A stretch of 42,484 bases of DNA from an uncultured Methanobrevibacter sp. (GTDB lineage: Archaea; Methanobacteriota; Methanobacteria; Methanobacteriales; Methanobacteriaceae): contig OMVY01000009.1 of assembly GCA_900314635.1 (NCBI GenBank), positions 1-42,484 on the forward strand, in the 5' to 3' direction. The notes under the pieces are model-generated. The model ran no database searches. It saw only the letters and a program-made list of their open reading frames with translations, and was not told the DNA's origin. The position numbers were made by a program, and so were the translations under genes. This document shows, piece after piece, positions 9,113 to 17,570 of the stretch (the stretch's first letter is position 1; each line of letters opens with the position of its first letter).

Positions 9113-9141
9113 GTGAATTTCCTATAAGCTTCGGCAAATAA

Positions 9142-9178
9142 AAGAAAATAATTTTTAATTATTTTCTTATTTTTTTAT
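9142..9178 (+). terminator. Terminator after rpl15e
   Basis: A perfect 12-bp stem, AAGAAAATAATT (9142-9153) with AATTATTTTCTT (9157-9168), has a three-base loop and is followed by T-runs. It separates L15e from the RNA-processing genes. Confidence 0.65.
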
Positions 9179-9357
9179 TTTTTACTTTTTTTAATTTTGA
9201 TTATTAAATCCATTGTATCAATGCATTTAATAATTAAATGGCATTTCAAACATTTTACTGATTTTATTATTTTTTCATATTTATTAATGCTTTTAGAAAA
9301 ATATATTTTTATATTTGAATTGGCAATAATTATTTATAAGCAATTATAGGTTAAATC

Positions 9358-9798
9358 ATGATTCACAATATTAGATACAGGGTTTTCATATATGATAATG
9401 AAGACAGAGATGATGTTTTGCAGGCTCTTTTGAATATCCTGCCGGAAGCAGAGCCTGAAATTGAAGAGGCAGAAGGACTGCTCGGTGAAAACATGCTTAT
9501 ATTATCCGGCTCAATTTCCAAAAAGCGCCATACCAAGGAGTTTTTAAATAATCTTCTCTCTATTGACAGAAATCAATTGAAAAAGCTTTACAATGATCTA
9601 GAGAGAAAGATGGATGAAAAAGGAAATCTTTTTTTAAGATTTTCAAAGGAAAAGGCTTTGGATGAGCAATGGGAGATTTTAGACGGTGGAGACAGCATAC
9701 ATCTCAAGGTAAAAATAGCAGCATATCCTGCTAAAAAGGAAGTGGCTTTAAAATTGCTTGAAGGACAGTTCCCTGATGATATTAAGAATAATGATTAA
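9358..9798 (+). CDS. RNA-binding protein, COG1325 'exosome subunit' family
   Basis: A 146-residue protein found between L15e and the RNase P genes in methanogens. The N-terminal YRVFIYDNEDRDDVLQALL and the LSGSISKKRH segment fit the small archaeal RNA-binding family historically annotated as an exosome subunit (COG1325); a direct exosome role is not established. It has no catalytic motif. The ATG at 9358 is preceded by TATAGGT. The gap to rnp3 is 139 bases and is filled by a 40-bp repeat that carries the ribosome site. Confidence 0.75.
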   Translation: MIHNIRYRVFIYDNEDRDDVLQALLNILPEAEPEIEEAEGLLGENMLILSGSISKKRHTKEFLNNLLSIDRNQLKKLYNDLERKMDEKGNLFLRFSKEKALDEQWEILDGGDSIHLKVKIAAYPAKKEVALKLLEGQFPDDIKNND

Positions 9799-9818
9799 AT
9801 ATGGAATAGTTTCATTTT

Positions 9819-9938
9819 GACTTGTTATTATAATTTTTTTAAGGAAATTTGATTTTTTGACTTGTGATTATTGATTTTTTAAGGAAATTTGATTTTTTGA
9901 CTTGTGATTATTGATTTTTTAAGGAAATTTGATTTAAA
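9819..9938 (+). repeat. Three tandem 40-bp repeats carrying the rnp3 ribosome site
   Basis: Units of exactly 40 bp begin at 9819, 9859 and 9899. Each contains AAGGAAATTTGATTT; the first unit differs slightly from the other two. The last AAGGA (9921-9925) is the ribosome site for the ATG at 9938, so the initiation region has been triplicated while only the last copy has a start codon. Confidence 0.75.
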
Positions 9939-10825
9939 TGAAGTTTTATGACATGAATATGCGTGGAGCGAATTACAATCATGATTTGTCCATGATTAAG
10001 GAGGCCAGTCGCTTCGGATGGGATTATATTAATTTGAATTATTCCCTTGACGGTTTCAAGGAATCCTTAAAATACAAGGACGAATTGATTGAAGAGGCAT
10101 CCAGTCTGGACAGGCCTGTTGAAATCGATATGGGCATAAATTTAAGAAATTCCAATTCCGGAGAAATGCAGAAGGCAGCTAAAAAATACAGAAATAAGAC
10201 AAACATGATTTCATGCCTAGGTGGAGATTTGAAGCTCAACCGAAGCTGTCTGGAGTCATACAAGCTCGATGTATTGTCAAGACCTTATTTCAAGCGAAGG
10301 GACAGCGGAATGAATCATGTCCTGGCCAAGGAGGCTGTTAAGCATAATGTTGCAGTGGAGCTCTGCTTCAGGGATATTCTACACAATCATTTGAAATACC
10401 GCGCCAATGTCATTGCAAGCTTTAAGGAAATTTTAATGTTTCATCGCAAGTTCAATTTCCCGCTTATCCTTACAACCGATTCCAAATCCCTTTATGATAT
10501 TAGATCAACCCGCGACATGGTTGCATTCTTCAAATCCATAGGATTCACCAATCAGGAAATAATAAATGGATTTTATCATTATCCCAAACAGATTATCGAT
10601 TTCAACAGAGAAAGGGAGAACATGGTAGTCCAGGGGGTCAAAGTTATAAAAGGAGCCACAGACTTCAGCGATGTCAGGAGGGGTGCTGATGAAAACATTG
10701 ATGAGAGTCTTTTCGAAGATGAGGAAATATTCATTGAAGATGATGATGAATTCCTTCAAGATGATGTCTCCTTTGGGGATGATGGGTCTTTTGAAAATGA
10801 TTTAAATGGAGAGGATGAATTATGA
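9938..10825 (+). CDS. rnp3: RNase P protein component 3 (Rpp30 family)
   Basis: A protein subunit of archaeal RNase P, which matures tRNA 5' ends; Rpp30 has a TIM-barrel fold and pairs with Pop5. MKFYDMNMRG, VEIDMGINLRNS, and SRPYFKRRDSGMNHVLA followed by the AVELCFRDIL strand match the family. Archaeal homologues are usually near 235-245 residues. This one has 295, because from about residue 238 there is a very acidic tail (EDEEIFIEDDDEF and more). The ATG is preceded by AAGGA 12 bases upstream. The stop overlaps the rnp2 start by four bases, consistent with translational coupling of partner subunits. Confidence 0.92.
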   Translation: MKFYDMNMRGANYNHDLSMIKEASRFGWDYINLNYSLDGFKESLKYKDELIEEASSLDRPVEIDMGINLRNSNSGEMQKAAKKYRNKTNMISCLGGDLKLNRSCLESYKLDVLSRPYFKRRDSGMNHVLAKEAVKHNVAVELCFRDILHNHLKYRANVIASFKEILMFHRKFNFPLILTTDSKSLYDIRSTRDMVAFFKSIGFTNQEIINGFYHYPKQIIDFNRERENMVVQGVKVIKGATDFSDVRRGADENIDESLFEDEEIFIEDDDEFLQDDVSFGDDGSFENDLNGEDEL

Positions 10826-11223
10826 AACTCAAGGTTCTGCCTCCGACTCTTAGAAAAAACAACCATTATCTTATTCTTGATGTGAAATCAGAAGTTGAAA
10901 TGTCTAAAGACGATATGGTTGCACCTATATGGGACGCATGTATTCGCTTCTGGGGAGAGAATGCTTCAAGCAACTTCAATCTCTGGGTGATGAGACACTA
11001 TTTCCTGGGAAGAAAGGGTGAAAAGAATGAAGCTTTCTTTAATTATAAAACAATTGTAAGATGCGGCCGTGGATATGAGGATGATGTTCGCGCTGCTTTT
11101 TCAACACTAACTCGATATAACAGGAAAAGAATATCTATTAATACGATTGGAATATCCGGCACTGTAAAATCTGGAATAAAGAAGTTTGTTGAAACAGATG
11201 GATTTGCTGTTGACAAATATTGA
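10822..11223 (+). CDS. rnp2: RNase P protein component 2 (Pop5 family)
   Basis: The Pop5/Rpp14-type partner of Rnp3 in RNase P. MKLKVLPPTLRKNNHYLILDV is the typical N-terminus and RFWGENASSNFNLWVMRH the conserved central stretch. Its 133 residues are normal for the family, and there is no tail of the kind seen on Rnp3. The start codon lies inside the rnp3 stop (ATGA). GGAGAGGATG in the end of rnp3 supplies the ribosome site. It is followed by 579 bases of non-coding DNA. Confidence 0.92.
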   Translation: MKLKVLPPTLRKNNHYLILDVKSEVEMSKDDMVAPIWDACIRFWGENASSNFNLWVMRHYFLGRKGEKNEAFFNYKTIVRCGRGYEDDVRAAFSTLTRYNRKRISINTIGISGTVKSGIKKFVETDGFAVDKY

Positions 11224-11802
11224 TTTTTTTTTTCATGCCTTTTTCAATTTTTGTTTTTTTTCTTGATTTTATTAAACTTCCAAAAAGTTACTAAAATATG
11301 GAAAATTTGGCTGATTTTTGCAAAAATTTTGTTTTTATTTAGATTAACTATTATATTTTCATTTATTTTTTTGTTCTTTTTTTCTATAATTTTAATAATT
11401 TGTTTATAATTTTTATGTTATTTTGATTATTTTTTCAATTCTAAATAAAAAAGATTAACTTTATAAATGACTTCTATAATATATAAATATGAACAGGAAT
11501 ATCAAAAAAAAAACAATGTGCCAAATAACAGAATGTTTGGTTTTATTTTTAAATTAATTCAAAAATTTATATGGATTTATAATGCATTTTTTATTTTTTA
11601 AATTATAAATTTCAAAGGCCTGATAAAAATTAGAAGGTAAATTAAATGATTGAAATTAATTTATTTGTTTGAAGTTGGTTTTTGTATGTGGACCAATATT
11701 TTGTAAGGTTTAATTTTCTTGTTTTTTAAAGGATATTCCCTGTAGAACTTTAGACTTATGAATTAGATAAAATTAAAATTATAAAATTATGAGGTATATA
11801 TA
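11224..11802. promoter_or_regulatory. Long AT-rich gap upstream of psmA
   Basis: No ORF or tRNA is evident. Several TATA-like sequences occur: CTTTATAAATG near 11459, ATAATATATAAATATG near 11477 and AATTTATATGG near 11564. More than one promoter or a long leader is therefore possible. AAGTTGGTTTTTGTA at 11672-11686 recurs upstream of rrp4 (13936-13950). The psmA ribosome site is GAGGT just before the ATG. Confidence 0.35.
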
Positions 11803-12756
11803 ATGCAACCTTTACAACAAAATGCTGGATACGATAGAGGTATCACTATATTTAGTCCGGATGGAAGACTTTTCCAAGTAGAATATGCAAGAGAAGCTGT
11901 AAAAAGAGGAACCACCTCTTTAGGTATAGTTTCAAAAGATGGTGTTGTTCTTATTGTAGACAAGAGAACTGTAAGCAGATTGGTTGTTGCAAAATCCATT
12001 GAAAAAATATTCCAAATCGATGATCATATAGGAGCAGCTACTTCCGGTCTTGTAACTGATGCTAGAGTTTTAGTTGAAAGAGCTCGTGTCGATTCTCAAA
12101 TTAACAAGATAACATACAACGAACCTATTACCGTAGAAGCACTGGCAAAAGGAATCAGTGACTTGAAACGTGCCTACACTCAAAACGGTGGAGTAAGGCC
12201 TTTCGGTACTGCTCTCATTATCGGAGGAGTTAACGGTGACGAAGCTAGACTGTTCGAAACAGATCCTAGTGGAGCTTTAATCGAATACAAGGCAACTGCC
12301 ATAGGTTCAGGTGTTCAAGCGGCTATGGATGTATTTGAAGAAAGGTATGAAGAGGATTTAAGCCTGTCTGAAGCCATTGACTTAGGTCTTGATGCACTTT
12401 ATGAAGCTACCGACGGCAAAACCAATAATACCAATGTTGAAATAGCTGTAATTGAAATTGCTACCCAGCAATACAGAAAGCTTGAAGATGAAGAAGTGGA
12501 AAAATATGTTGAAGCACTTCTTGAGAGAAATGTCGAAGAGGAAGAGGAAGCTGAAGAAGAAACTGAATCCGAGGAAGAAGCTGATTCTGAAGAGAGTGAA
12601 TCCGAGGAAGAAGCTGATTCTGAAGAGAGTGAATCCGAGGAAGAAGCTGATTCTGAAGATGTAGTAGAAGATGAAGCTGACTCTGAAGAAGATGAAGCTG
12701 ACTCTGAAGAAGATGTTGCAGACGATAAAAATGAAAATGAAGAAGACTCTAGTTAA
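11803..12756 (+). CDS. psmA: Proteasome alpha subunit with acidic tail
   Basis: Forms the outer rings of the 20S proteasome, gates substrate entry and docks the PAN ATPase. ITIFSPDGRLFQVEYA and the following REAVKRGTTSLGI are the alpha-type signature, and the fold ends near residue 238. Usual length is about 250 residues; this protein has 317. The extra C-terminal part is almost only Glu, Asp, Ser and Ala. It is built from three 33-bp DNA repeats (12565-12660) and two 21-bp repeats (12670-12711). The alpha C-terminus lies on the outside of the ring, so the tails could surround the particle (inference). GAGGT precedes the ATG. The beta subunit is not in the window. Confidence 0.95.
   Translation: MQPLQQNAGYDRGITIFSPDGRLFQVEYAREAVKRGTTSLGIVSKDGVVLIVDKRTVSRLVVAKSIEKIFQIDDHIGAATSGLVTDARVLVERARVDSQINKITYNEPITVEALAKGISDLKRAYTQNGGVRPFGTALIIGGVNGDEARLFETDPSGALIEYKATAIGSGVQAAMDVFEERYEEDLSLSEAIDLGLDALYEATDGKTNNTNVEIAVIEIATQQYRKLEDEEVEKYVEALLERNVEEEEEAEEETESEEEADSEESESEEEADSEESESEEEADSEDVVEDEADSEEDEADSEEDVADDKNENEEDSS
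12565..12711 (+). repeat. Coding tandem repeats in psmA tail
   Basis: A 33-bp unit encoding ESEEEADSEES is present at 12565-12597 and 12598-12630, and as a partial copy at 12631-12660. A 21-bp unit encoding DEADSEE is present at 12670-12690 and 12691-12711. The repeats are near-identical at DNA level, so they are recent and prone to length change. Confidence 0.85.
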
Positions 12757-12913
12757 ACTGATCAAGAAGGGTAGTCTTAAGAGAAAAGTTCTTTTAGTGG
12801 CTGTTGATGTTATAGTTACTGAAAGAGTTCTCAATCACTTTTTAAGTGAGAAGAACACCAAGAGAGTCATGAAAGCTAAAAACATCTACGATGTTCACAA
12901 GGTTTTCAGATAA
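12731..12913 (+). CDS. Small basic protein overlapping the end of psmA
   Basis: An ORF of 60 codons in another frame begins inside the psmA tail and continues 157 bases past its stop. Past the overlap the codons look protein-like rather than intergenic, for example in VLLVAVDVIVTERVLNHF and KNTKRVMKAKNIYDVHKVF. A Lys-rich start is followed by a hydrophobic stretch and a basic end. I do not recognise a family. A second ATG at 12737 is equally possible, and no good ribosome site is visible, so expression may depend on coupling to psmA. It could also be a decayed gene. Confidence 0.45.
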   Translation: MKMKKTLVKLIKKGSLKRKVLLVAVDVIVTERVLNHFLSEKNTKRVMKAKNIYDVHKVFR

Positions 12914-13051
12914 ATGGCTTGATTAAAGACTGCTATTGGAAATTTTTATACATTGATTATATAATGTTTTTAAATTTTTTATTTAATTAAAGAGATTATT
13001 TAAATCTTTTATTTTTCAAAGGATTGTCTTTATTTGATTAAGCTTCATTTA

Positions 13052-13129
13052 GAAGATTATTTAATTGGATTTCATTTGAAGATTATTTAATTGGATTTCA
13101 TTTGAAGATTATTTAATTGGATTTCATTT
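13052..13129. repeat. Three exact 26-bp tandem repeats
   Basis: The unit GAAGATTATTTAATTGGATT plus TCATTT occurs at 13052-13077, 13078-13103 and 13104-13129. It lies in the gap before sdo1 and contains no gene. Confidence 0.85.
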
Positions 13130-13210
13130 GAATTGATAAATTAAAGATTTCCTAATTTAAAAGATTTATAATCCTTTTTATTTTATCAAATTTGTTTTGA
13201 AGGCGTAAGC

Positions 13211-13915
13211 ATGGTTAATATAGATGAAACTATTATTGCAAGATTGGAATCTTACGGAGAAAAATTTGAAATTTTAGTTGATCCTGATTTAGCTGCCGAC
13301 TTTAGAAATCCTGATAATGAAAAAGAAATCAATATTGAAGATATTTTAGCTGTTGAAGAGATTTTCAAGGATTCCAAAAAGGGAGACAAGGCTTCTGATG
13401 AATCCATGAAAAAGGTGTTCGACACCACAGACGTGCTGGAAGTTGCAGAGCAGATTCTTAAAAAGGGTAATATTCAAATAACTGCCGAGCAAAGAAGACA
13501 GATGCAGGAAGATAAGAGAAAACAGGTCATAAGCACCATAGCTCGCGAGGGAATCAATCCTCAAAACGGTCTTCCACATCCTGCAACAAGAATTGAAAAT
13601 GCGATGAATGAAGCTAAAGTAAAAATAGATCCTTTTAAATCCGTTGACGAGCAGGTTCAAATAGCTTTAAAAGCGATCAAGGTATTGATTCCTATTAAAT
13701 TTGAAAAAGTCAGAGTCGCAGTTAGATTGCCAAATACCGCAACAGGCCAAGCATACTCAGCAATTCGTCCATTTGGAAAGATAATTACCGAAGAATGGCA
13801 GGATGATGGCTCCTGGATTGCCATAGTGGAAATGTCTGGCGGTCTTCAAGATGATTTTAATCATAAAATGGCTTCCATCTCCGGAGGAGAAGCTGAAACT
13901 AAAGTAATTAAATAA
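13211..13915 (+). CDS. sdo1: Ribosome assembly factor SBDS/SDO1
   Basis: The SBDS family promotes release of the anti-association factor aIF6 from the large subunit late in ribosome assembly. The protein has the usual length of 234 residues and three regions: an N-terminal FYSH-like domain up to about 90, a helical domain with the conserved [10 protein letters not shown], and a C-terminal ferredoxin-like domain from about 160. [14 protein letters not shown] is a clear family motif. The start ATG at 13211 has GAAGGCGTAAGC upstream, a moderate ribosome site. Its place between psmA and rrp4 is the conserved archaeal order. Confidence 0.95.
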   Translation: MVNIDETIIARLESYGEKFEILVDPDLAADFRNPDNEKEINIEDILAVEEIFKDSKKGDKASDESMKKVFDTTDVLEVAEQILKKGNIQITAEQRRQMQEDKRKQVISTIAREGINPQNGLPHPATRIENAMNEAKVKIDPFKSVDEQVQIALKAIKVLIPIKFEKVRVAVRLPNTATGQAYSAIRPFGKIITEEWQDDGSWIAIVEMSGGLQDDFNHKMASISGGEAETKVIK

Positions 13916-14079
13916 ATTGGTATTTGCATGAATTAAAGTTGGTTTTTGTAGTATGTTTAACTTTAAATTATGCTGATTTTTTACATTAAAGCATTTATGG
14001 TGTGTTTATTTACTTTGCTTTAATGTTTTGATTATTTTAGAGTGGTAGAATTTTATATACTCGTATGGGAAGTATATGT

Positions 14080-15492
14080 ATGATATATGTAAAAGAAAAA
14101 GATTTAGTTGTTCCTGGTGAAATCTTGGCTGAGGATGACTACTATGCTGGAAGAGGAACATTCCAGGAAAATGGAAAGGTTTGTTCCAATCTTTTAGGAC
14201 TTGTTTCATTAAGAAACAAGAAGATAAGTGTCATTCCTCTTAAAAGCAAGTATCTTCCTAAAAAAGGAGATGTTGTTATAGGTAAAATCGATGATGTCAG
14301 ATTCTCCATGTGGGGTGTGGACATCAACTCACCATATCCTGGTATTTTACCTGCATCTGAAGTTTTTGGAAGAGACAAGAAAGATTTAAGCAGGGTTTTT
14401 GATATTGGTGACGTCCTTTTCTTGAGAATCGTGGACGTTGATGAAGTTAAAAAAGTTAAATTAGGACTTAAAGGTCGTGGAATGGGCAAATTCAAAGGAG
14501 GAATCATTGTAGACATCGCTCCTACCAAAGTGCCTAGACTTATCGGCAAGAAAGGCTCCATGATAAACATGATCAAGGACAAGACAGGTTGTAAGATTGT
14601 TGTCGGTCAAAACGGTCTTGTCTGGGTTAAAGGAAAACAGGAAATGGAACAAATCGTCAAGGACACCATTAAATTGATTGAAAAAGAAGCTCACACTTCC
14701 GGCCTGACTGATAGAATCAAAAACAGGCTTTGCCTGTTGATCGATGGAGAACTTCCTGAAGAAGAAAATGAAGAGATTGAAGAAAACTTCGACGACGCTT
14801 TTAAGAAACCTGAACTTCAAGACTTTAGAGAAGAAGCAGAAAGAGAACTGGCTGATGAGAAAGCTCAAAATGAAGAAGACTTTGATGATTTAGATGAAGA
14901 TATCGACGAGTCTGAAGATGATTTTGATGAAGACATCGATGAATCAGAAGATGATTTCGAAGATGTTGATGAGTCTGAAGATGATTTCGAAGATGTTGAT
15001 GAGTCTGAAGATGATTTTGATGAAGACATCGATGAATCAGAAGATGATTTCGAGGATGAGTCTGAAGAAGATGATGAAGAAGACATAGATGAGTCTGAAG
15101 AGGAAATCGTTGAAGATGAAGATGAATCTGATGATGAAATCATTGAGGAAGATGAGGCTGAGTCTGAAGAGGAAATCGTTGAAGATGAAGATGAATCTGA
15201 TGAGGAGATCATTGAAGAAGATGAAGCTGAATCTGAAGAAGAGATTGTTGAAGAGGATGAGGCTGAGTCTGAAGATGACGCTGTTGATGAGGAATCAGAA
15301 GAAGCTGTTGATGAAGAGTCAGAAGAATCCGAGTCTGCCGATTTGGAAGAAGGGGAGGAAAAACCTAAGGAATCTAAATTTCTAGATACCTTCAAACATA
15401 TCAAAGAACAGGAAAAGAAAAATAAATCCCCATTTGACTTAAGTCGAGGAAATAGAAAATCTCCTACATTGAATATTTCTTCCAACAAATAG
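14080..15492 (+). CDS. rrp4: Exosome cap subunit Rrp4 with very long acidic tail
   Basis: The RNA-binding cap of the archaeal exosome, which threads RNA into the Rrp41-Rrp42 ring. Residues 1-60 form the N-terminal domain ([20 protein letters not shown]), about 60-140 the S1 domain, and about 145-205 the KH domain with [12 protein letters not shown]. Normal length is roughly 230-300; here it is 470. From about 226 to 429 the chain is a low-complexity Asp/Glu/Ser repeat of SEDDFED and [11 protein letters not shown] types. A basic tail follows ([14 protein letters not shown], then NRKSP). ATG 14065 is in frame, but [13 protein letters not shown] at 14080 fits the family. The opposite strand of the tail is open for 207 codons only because of the repeat. 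Confidence 0.93.
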   Translation: MIYVKEKDLVVPGEILAEDDYYAGRGTFQENGKVCSNLLGLVSLRNKKISVIPLKSKYLPKKGDVVIGKIDDVRFSMWGVDINSPYPGILPASEVFGRDKKDLSRVFDIGDVLFLRIVDVDEVKKVKLGLKGRGMGKFKGGIIVDIAPTKVPRLIGKKGSMINMIKDKTGCKIVVGQNGLVWVKGKQEMEQIVKDTIKLIEKEAHTSGLTDRIKNRLCLLIDGELPEEENEEIEENFDDAFKKPELQDFREEAERELADEKAQNEEDFDDLDEDIDESEDDFDEDIDESEDDFEDVDESEDDFEDVDESEDDFDEDIDESEDDFEDESEEDDEEDIDESEEEIVEDEDESDDEIIEEDEAESEEEIVEDEDESDEEIIEEDEAESEEEIVEEDEAESEDDAVDEESEEAVDEESEESESADLEEGEEKPKESKFLDTFKHIKEQEKKNKSPFDLSRGNRKSPTLNISSNK

Positions 15493-15540
15493 TCTTCTTG
15501 TAAAAATTAATTAGAATTTATGATTATGTTAATATAATAT

Positions 15541-16266
15541 GTGATTGAAGAGGTGTTTTTTATTAGCTCAGAAAACAAACAATTAAGAGCAGATGGAAGA
15601 GCATACGATGAGCTCCGTCCAATTAAGATTAAAGCTGGAGTCTTGAAGAGAGCAGATGGTTCCGCTTATGTGGAAGTTGGAGGAAACAAGATCCTTGCAT
15701 CTGTTTACGGTCCTAGAGAAACCTATATCAGACGTTTATTAAAACCTAATACTGGTGTAATCAAAGTAAGATACAATATGGCTCCATTTTCAGTAGATGA
15801 CCGCAAAAGGCCTGGTCCTGACAGAAGATCCAATGAGATTTCAAAAATCGCAGCAGATGCTCTCAGACCTGCTTTGATGCTGGAATCCTTCCCAAGGTCA
15901 ATGGTTGATATTTCAATTGAAATCATTGAAGCTGAAGGAGGTACCCGTTGTGCTGGAATTACCGCAGCTGCTGTTGCATTGGCTGATGCAGGAATTCCAA
16001 TGAGGGACATTCCTGTAGGCTGCGCTGCTGGTAAGATGAACGGCGATATTGTTCTGGACTTGTCTGAAAAAGAGGACAAGGAAGGACAAGCTGATGTTCC
16101 TATTGTAATATTGCCAAGAACCGGCGAGATCACATTGCTTCAGGCAGATGGTAAATTGACAGAAGAAGAATTTGAAGAAGCTTTAGATTTGGCTATGGAA
16201 GGCTGTATGAGAATCAGTAAAATCCAGGAAGAAGCTCTCAAAGAAAGATACAATGTAAATGGATAG
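15541..16266 (+). CDS. rrp41: Exosome catalytic subunit Rrp41
   Basis: An RNase PH-type subunit that carries the phosphorolytic 3'-5' exonuclease activity of the exosome with Rrp42. [36 protein letters not shown] and DRRSNEI are typical, and the active-site region with [16 protein letters not shown] is intact. Length is 241 from GTG 15541. That GTG has no ribosome site, however, while GAGGTG at 15550-15555 is well placed for an in-frame ATT at 15562, which would give a protein starting [12 protein letters not shown]. The upstream GTG is given as the conservative start. rrp42 follows after 11 bases. Confidence 0.93.
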   Translation: MIEEVFFISSENKQLRADGRAYDELRPIKIKAGVLKRADGSAYVEVGGNKILASVYGPRETYIRRLLKPNTGVIKVRYNMAPFSVDDRKRPGPDRRSNEISKIAADALRPALMLESFPRSMVDISIEIIEAEGGTRCAGITAAAVALADAGIPMRDIPVGCAAGKMNGDIVLDLSEKEDKEGQADVPIVILPRTGEITLLQADGKLTEEEFEEALDLAMEGCMRISKIQEEALKERYNVNG

Positions 16267-16277
16267 GTCGTGTGAAA

Positions 16278-17069
16278 ATGAATGTCGTTCCTGAAATTTC
16301 AAAAAGAAGTATTGTAAAACTTATCAATAATGGTAAAAGAGCTGATGGTAGAGATTTTGACCAGAGAAGGGAAATAGTCGTCGAGCCTAATATCATCACC
16401 AAGGCTGAAGGTTCTGCAAAAGTCACATTGGGAGATACCCAGGTAATCGTTGGTGTAAAGCCATCTATCGGAGAGCCATTTGCAGACACTCCCGATGTTG
16501 GAGTTTTAATGACCAACTGTGAAATGCTTCCTATGGCCGCTCCTGAATTCGAACCAGGTCCACCTTCTCCTGAATCCATTGAACTTGCCCGTGTGGTAGA
16601 CCGTGGAATAAGGGAAAGCGAACTGGTTGATTTGGAAAAGCTCTGTATTGAAGAAGGCAAAAAGGTATGGATGCTCTTTATTGACCTTCATGTAATCGAT
16701 TATGATGGAAATCTCTTTGATTGTGCAAATATTGCTGTAATGGCAGCATTGTTAAACACCAAATTGCCAACTGCATCAATTGTTGATGATGAACTCGTAC
16801 TGGATGAAGAGAACCTCATGGACCTGCCTGTAAGGGACAAAGTCGCTTTATCCACTTTTGTGAAAATAGGCAATGGAATGGTTCTTGATCCTAGCCTTGA
16901 GGAAGAAGAGGTTCTGGATGCACGCTTAAGCGTTGGAGTCACCCAAAACAATAGTTATATCTCTTCCATGCAGAAAGGTGGGGAAGTTCCTTTAACCAGG
17001 GATGAAATCCTTGATGCGGTTCACACTGCAATAGCTACCAAAGATGAAATTTTCGAATATCTTGAGTAG
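16278..17069 (+). CDS. rrp42: Exosome subunit Rrp42
   Basis: The non-catalytic RNase PH-fold partner of Rrp41 in the hexameric exosome ring, needed for RNA binding and activity. ADGRDFDQRREI, LGDTQVIVGVKPSIGEP and APEFEPGPPSPESIELARVVDRG-type sequence are diagnostic. It is 263 residues from ATG 16278; a GTG at 16272 adds two codons but lies too close to TAGGT (16264-16268). The gap from rrp41 is 11 bases, so the two are co-translated in order. About 500 bases of non-coding DNA follow. Confidence 0.94.
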   Translation: MNVVPEISKRSIVKLINNGKRADGRDFDQRREIVVEPNIITKAEGSAKVTLGDTQVIVGVKPSIGEPFADTPDVGVLMTNCEMLPMAAPEFEPGPPSPESIELARVVDRGIRESELVDLEKLCIEEGKKVWMLFIDLHVIDYDGNLFDCANIAVMAALLNTKLPTASIVDDELVLDEENLMDLPVRDKVALSTFVKIGNGMVLDPSLEEEEVLDARLSVGVTQNNSYISSMQKGGEVPLTRDEILDAVHTAIATKDEIFEYLE

Positions 17070-17330
17070 ATAAATTTATTTTGAAGTAATCCAATTGGAT
17101 TTACTTCTAAATTTTTTTAATTTTTTAGCTTTAAATTAGAATCAAATCTTTAGTTTTAGATTAGAATCATAACTTTTTTGCTTTAGATTAGAATCATAAT
17201 GTTTAGCTTTAAATCAGAATCAAAATTAATAAAACTTGGTTTTTTATTTTTTAAAGACTTGTCTAATTTTCAAATACAAAAATAAAAAATCATATAATTT
17301 TTATTCTTAAAATTTCTCAAAAACCATTAA
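17070..17330. repeat. Non-coding gap with degenerate GATTAGAATCA repeats
   Basis: Four degenerate copies of a unit like GCTTTAGATTAGAATCATAA lie at 17128-17225, spaced about 25-30 bp. The rest is AT-rich with no ORF. It separates rrp42 from the L37Ae promoter. Confidence 0.55.
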
Positions 17331-17538
17331 GTTTAAATACTTTTAAGTAGACATATAATATTATTAGTTAAGTTGATGTTATATTACTTAATTTTAATTC
17401 TTTTTATTTAATCTTACTCTAATAAGACAACAGTATGTTTTATAGGCTTATCTATTCAATTTTAAGTGATTAAATAATTGAAATATTAAACGGGATAGAT
17501 GTTTAATATTTTCTTATAAACCATAGGAATTGGTTTAT
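17331..17538 (+). promoter_or_regulatory. Promoter and hairpin leader of rpl37Ae-rpoP
   Basis: A TATA-like GTTTAAATAC (17331-17340) would set a start near 17360 and a leader of about 210 bases. Its 3' part has a perfect 11-bp stem, AAATATTAAAC (17481-17491) with GTTTAATATTT (17501-17511). It is closely followed by an 8-bp stem, ATAAACCA (17516-17523) with TGGTTTAT (17531-17538). The ribosome site GGAGAT (17558-17563) is 20 bases further on. A role in translational control is inference. Confidence 0.45.
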
Positions 17539-17570
17539 TTATTAATTCAATATTACTGGAGATATTATAA

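Noticed and set aside
9819-9938. CRISPR-like array
   Set aside because: Repeats are directly adjacent with no unique spacers, and no cas gene is present. The same holds for the other tandem repeats in the window.
11224-11802. tRNA or box C/D RNA in the psmA upstream gap
   Set aside because: No cloverleaf, no T-loop consensus and no paired C and D boxes could be found by eye.
12452-12664. Lys-rich plus-strand ORF in another frame of psmA
   Set aside because: Frame-shifted reading of the GAAGAA repeats; no independent coding evidence.
12382-12834. Phe/Ile-rich 150-codon minus-strand ORF over psmA
   Set aside because: Shadow of the acidic psmA tail; pure repeat composition and opposite to a certain gene.
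14865-15488. Ser-rich 207-codon ORF on the minus strand
   Set aside because: It is the reverse complement of the GA-rich acidic repeat of rrp4. The frame is open only because TC-rich repeats lack stops, and there is no ribosome site.
15723-16660. Minus-strand ORFs over rrp41 and rrp42
   Set aside because: Antisense shadows of well-conserved exosome genes.
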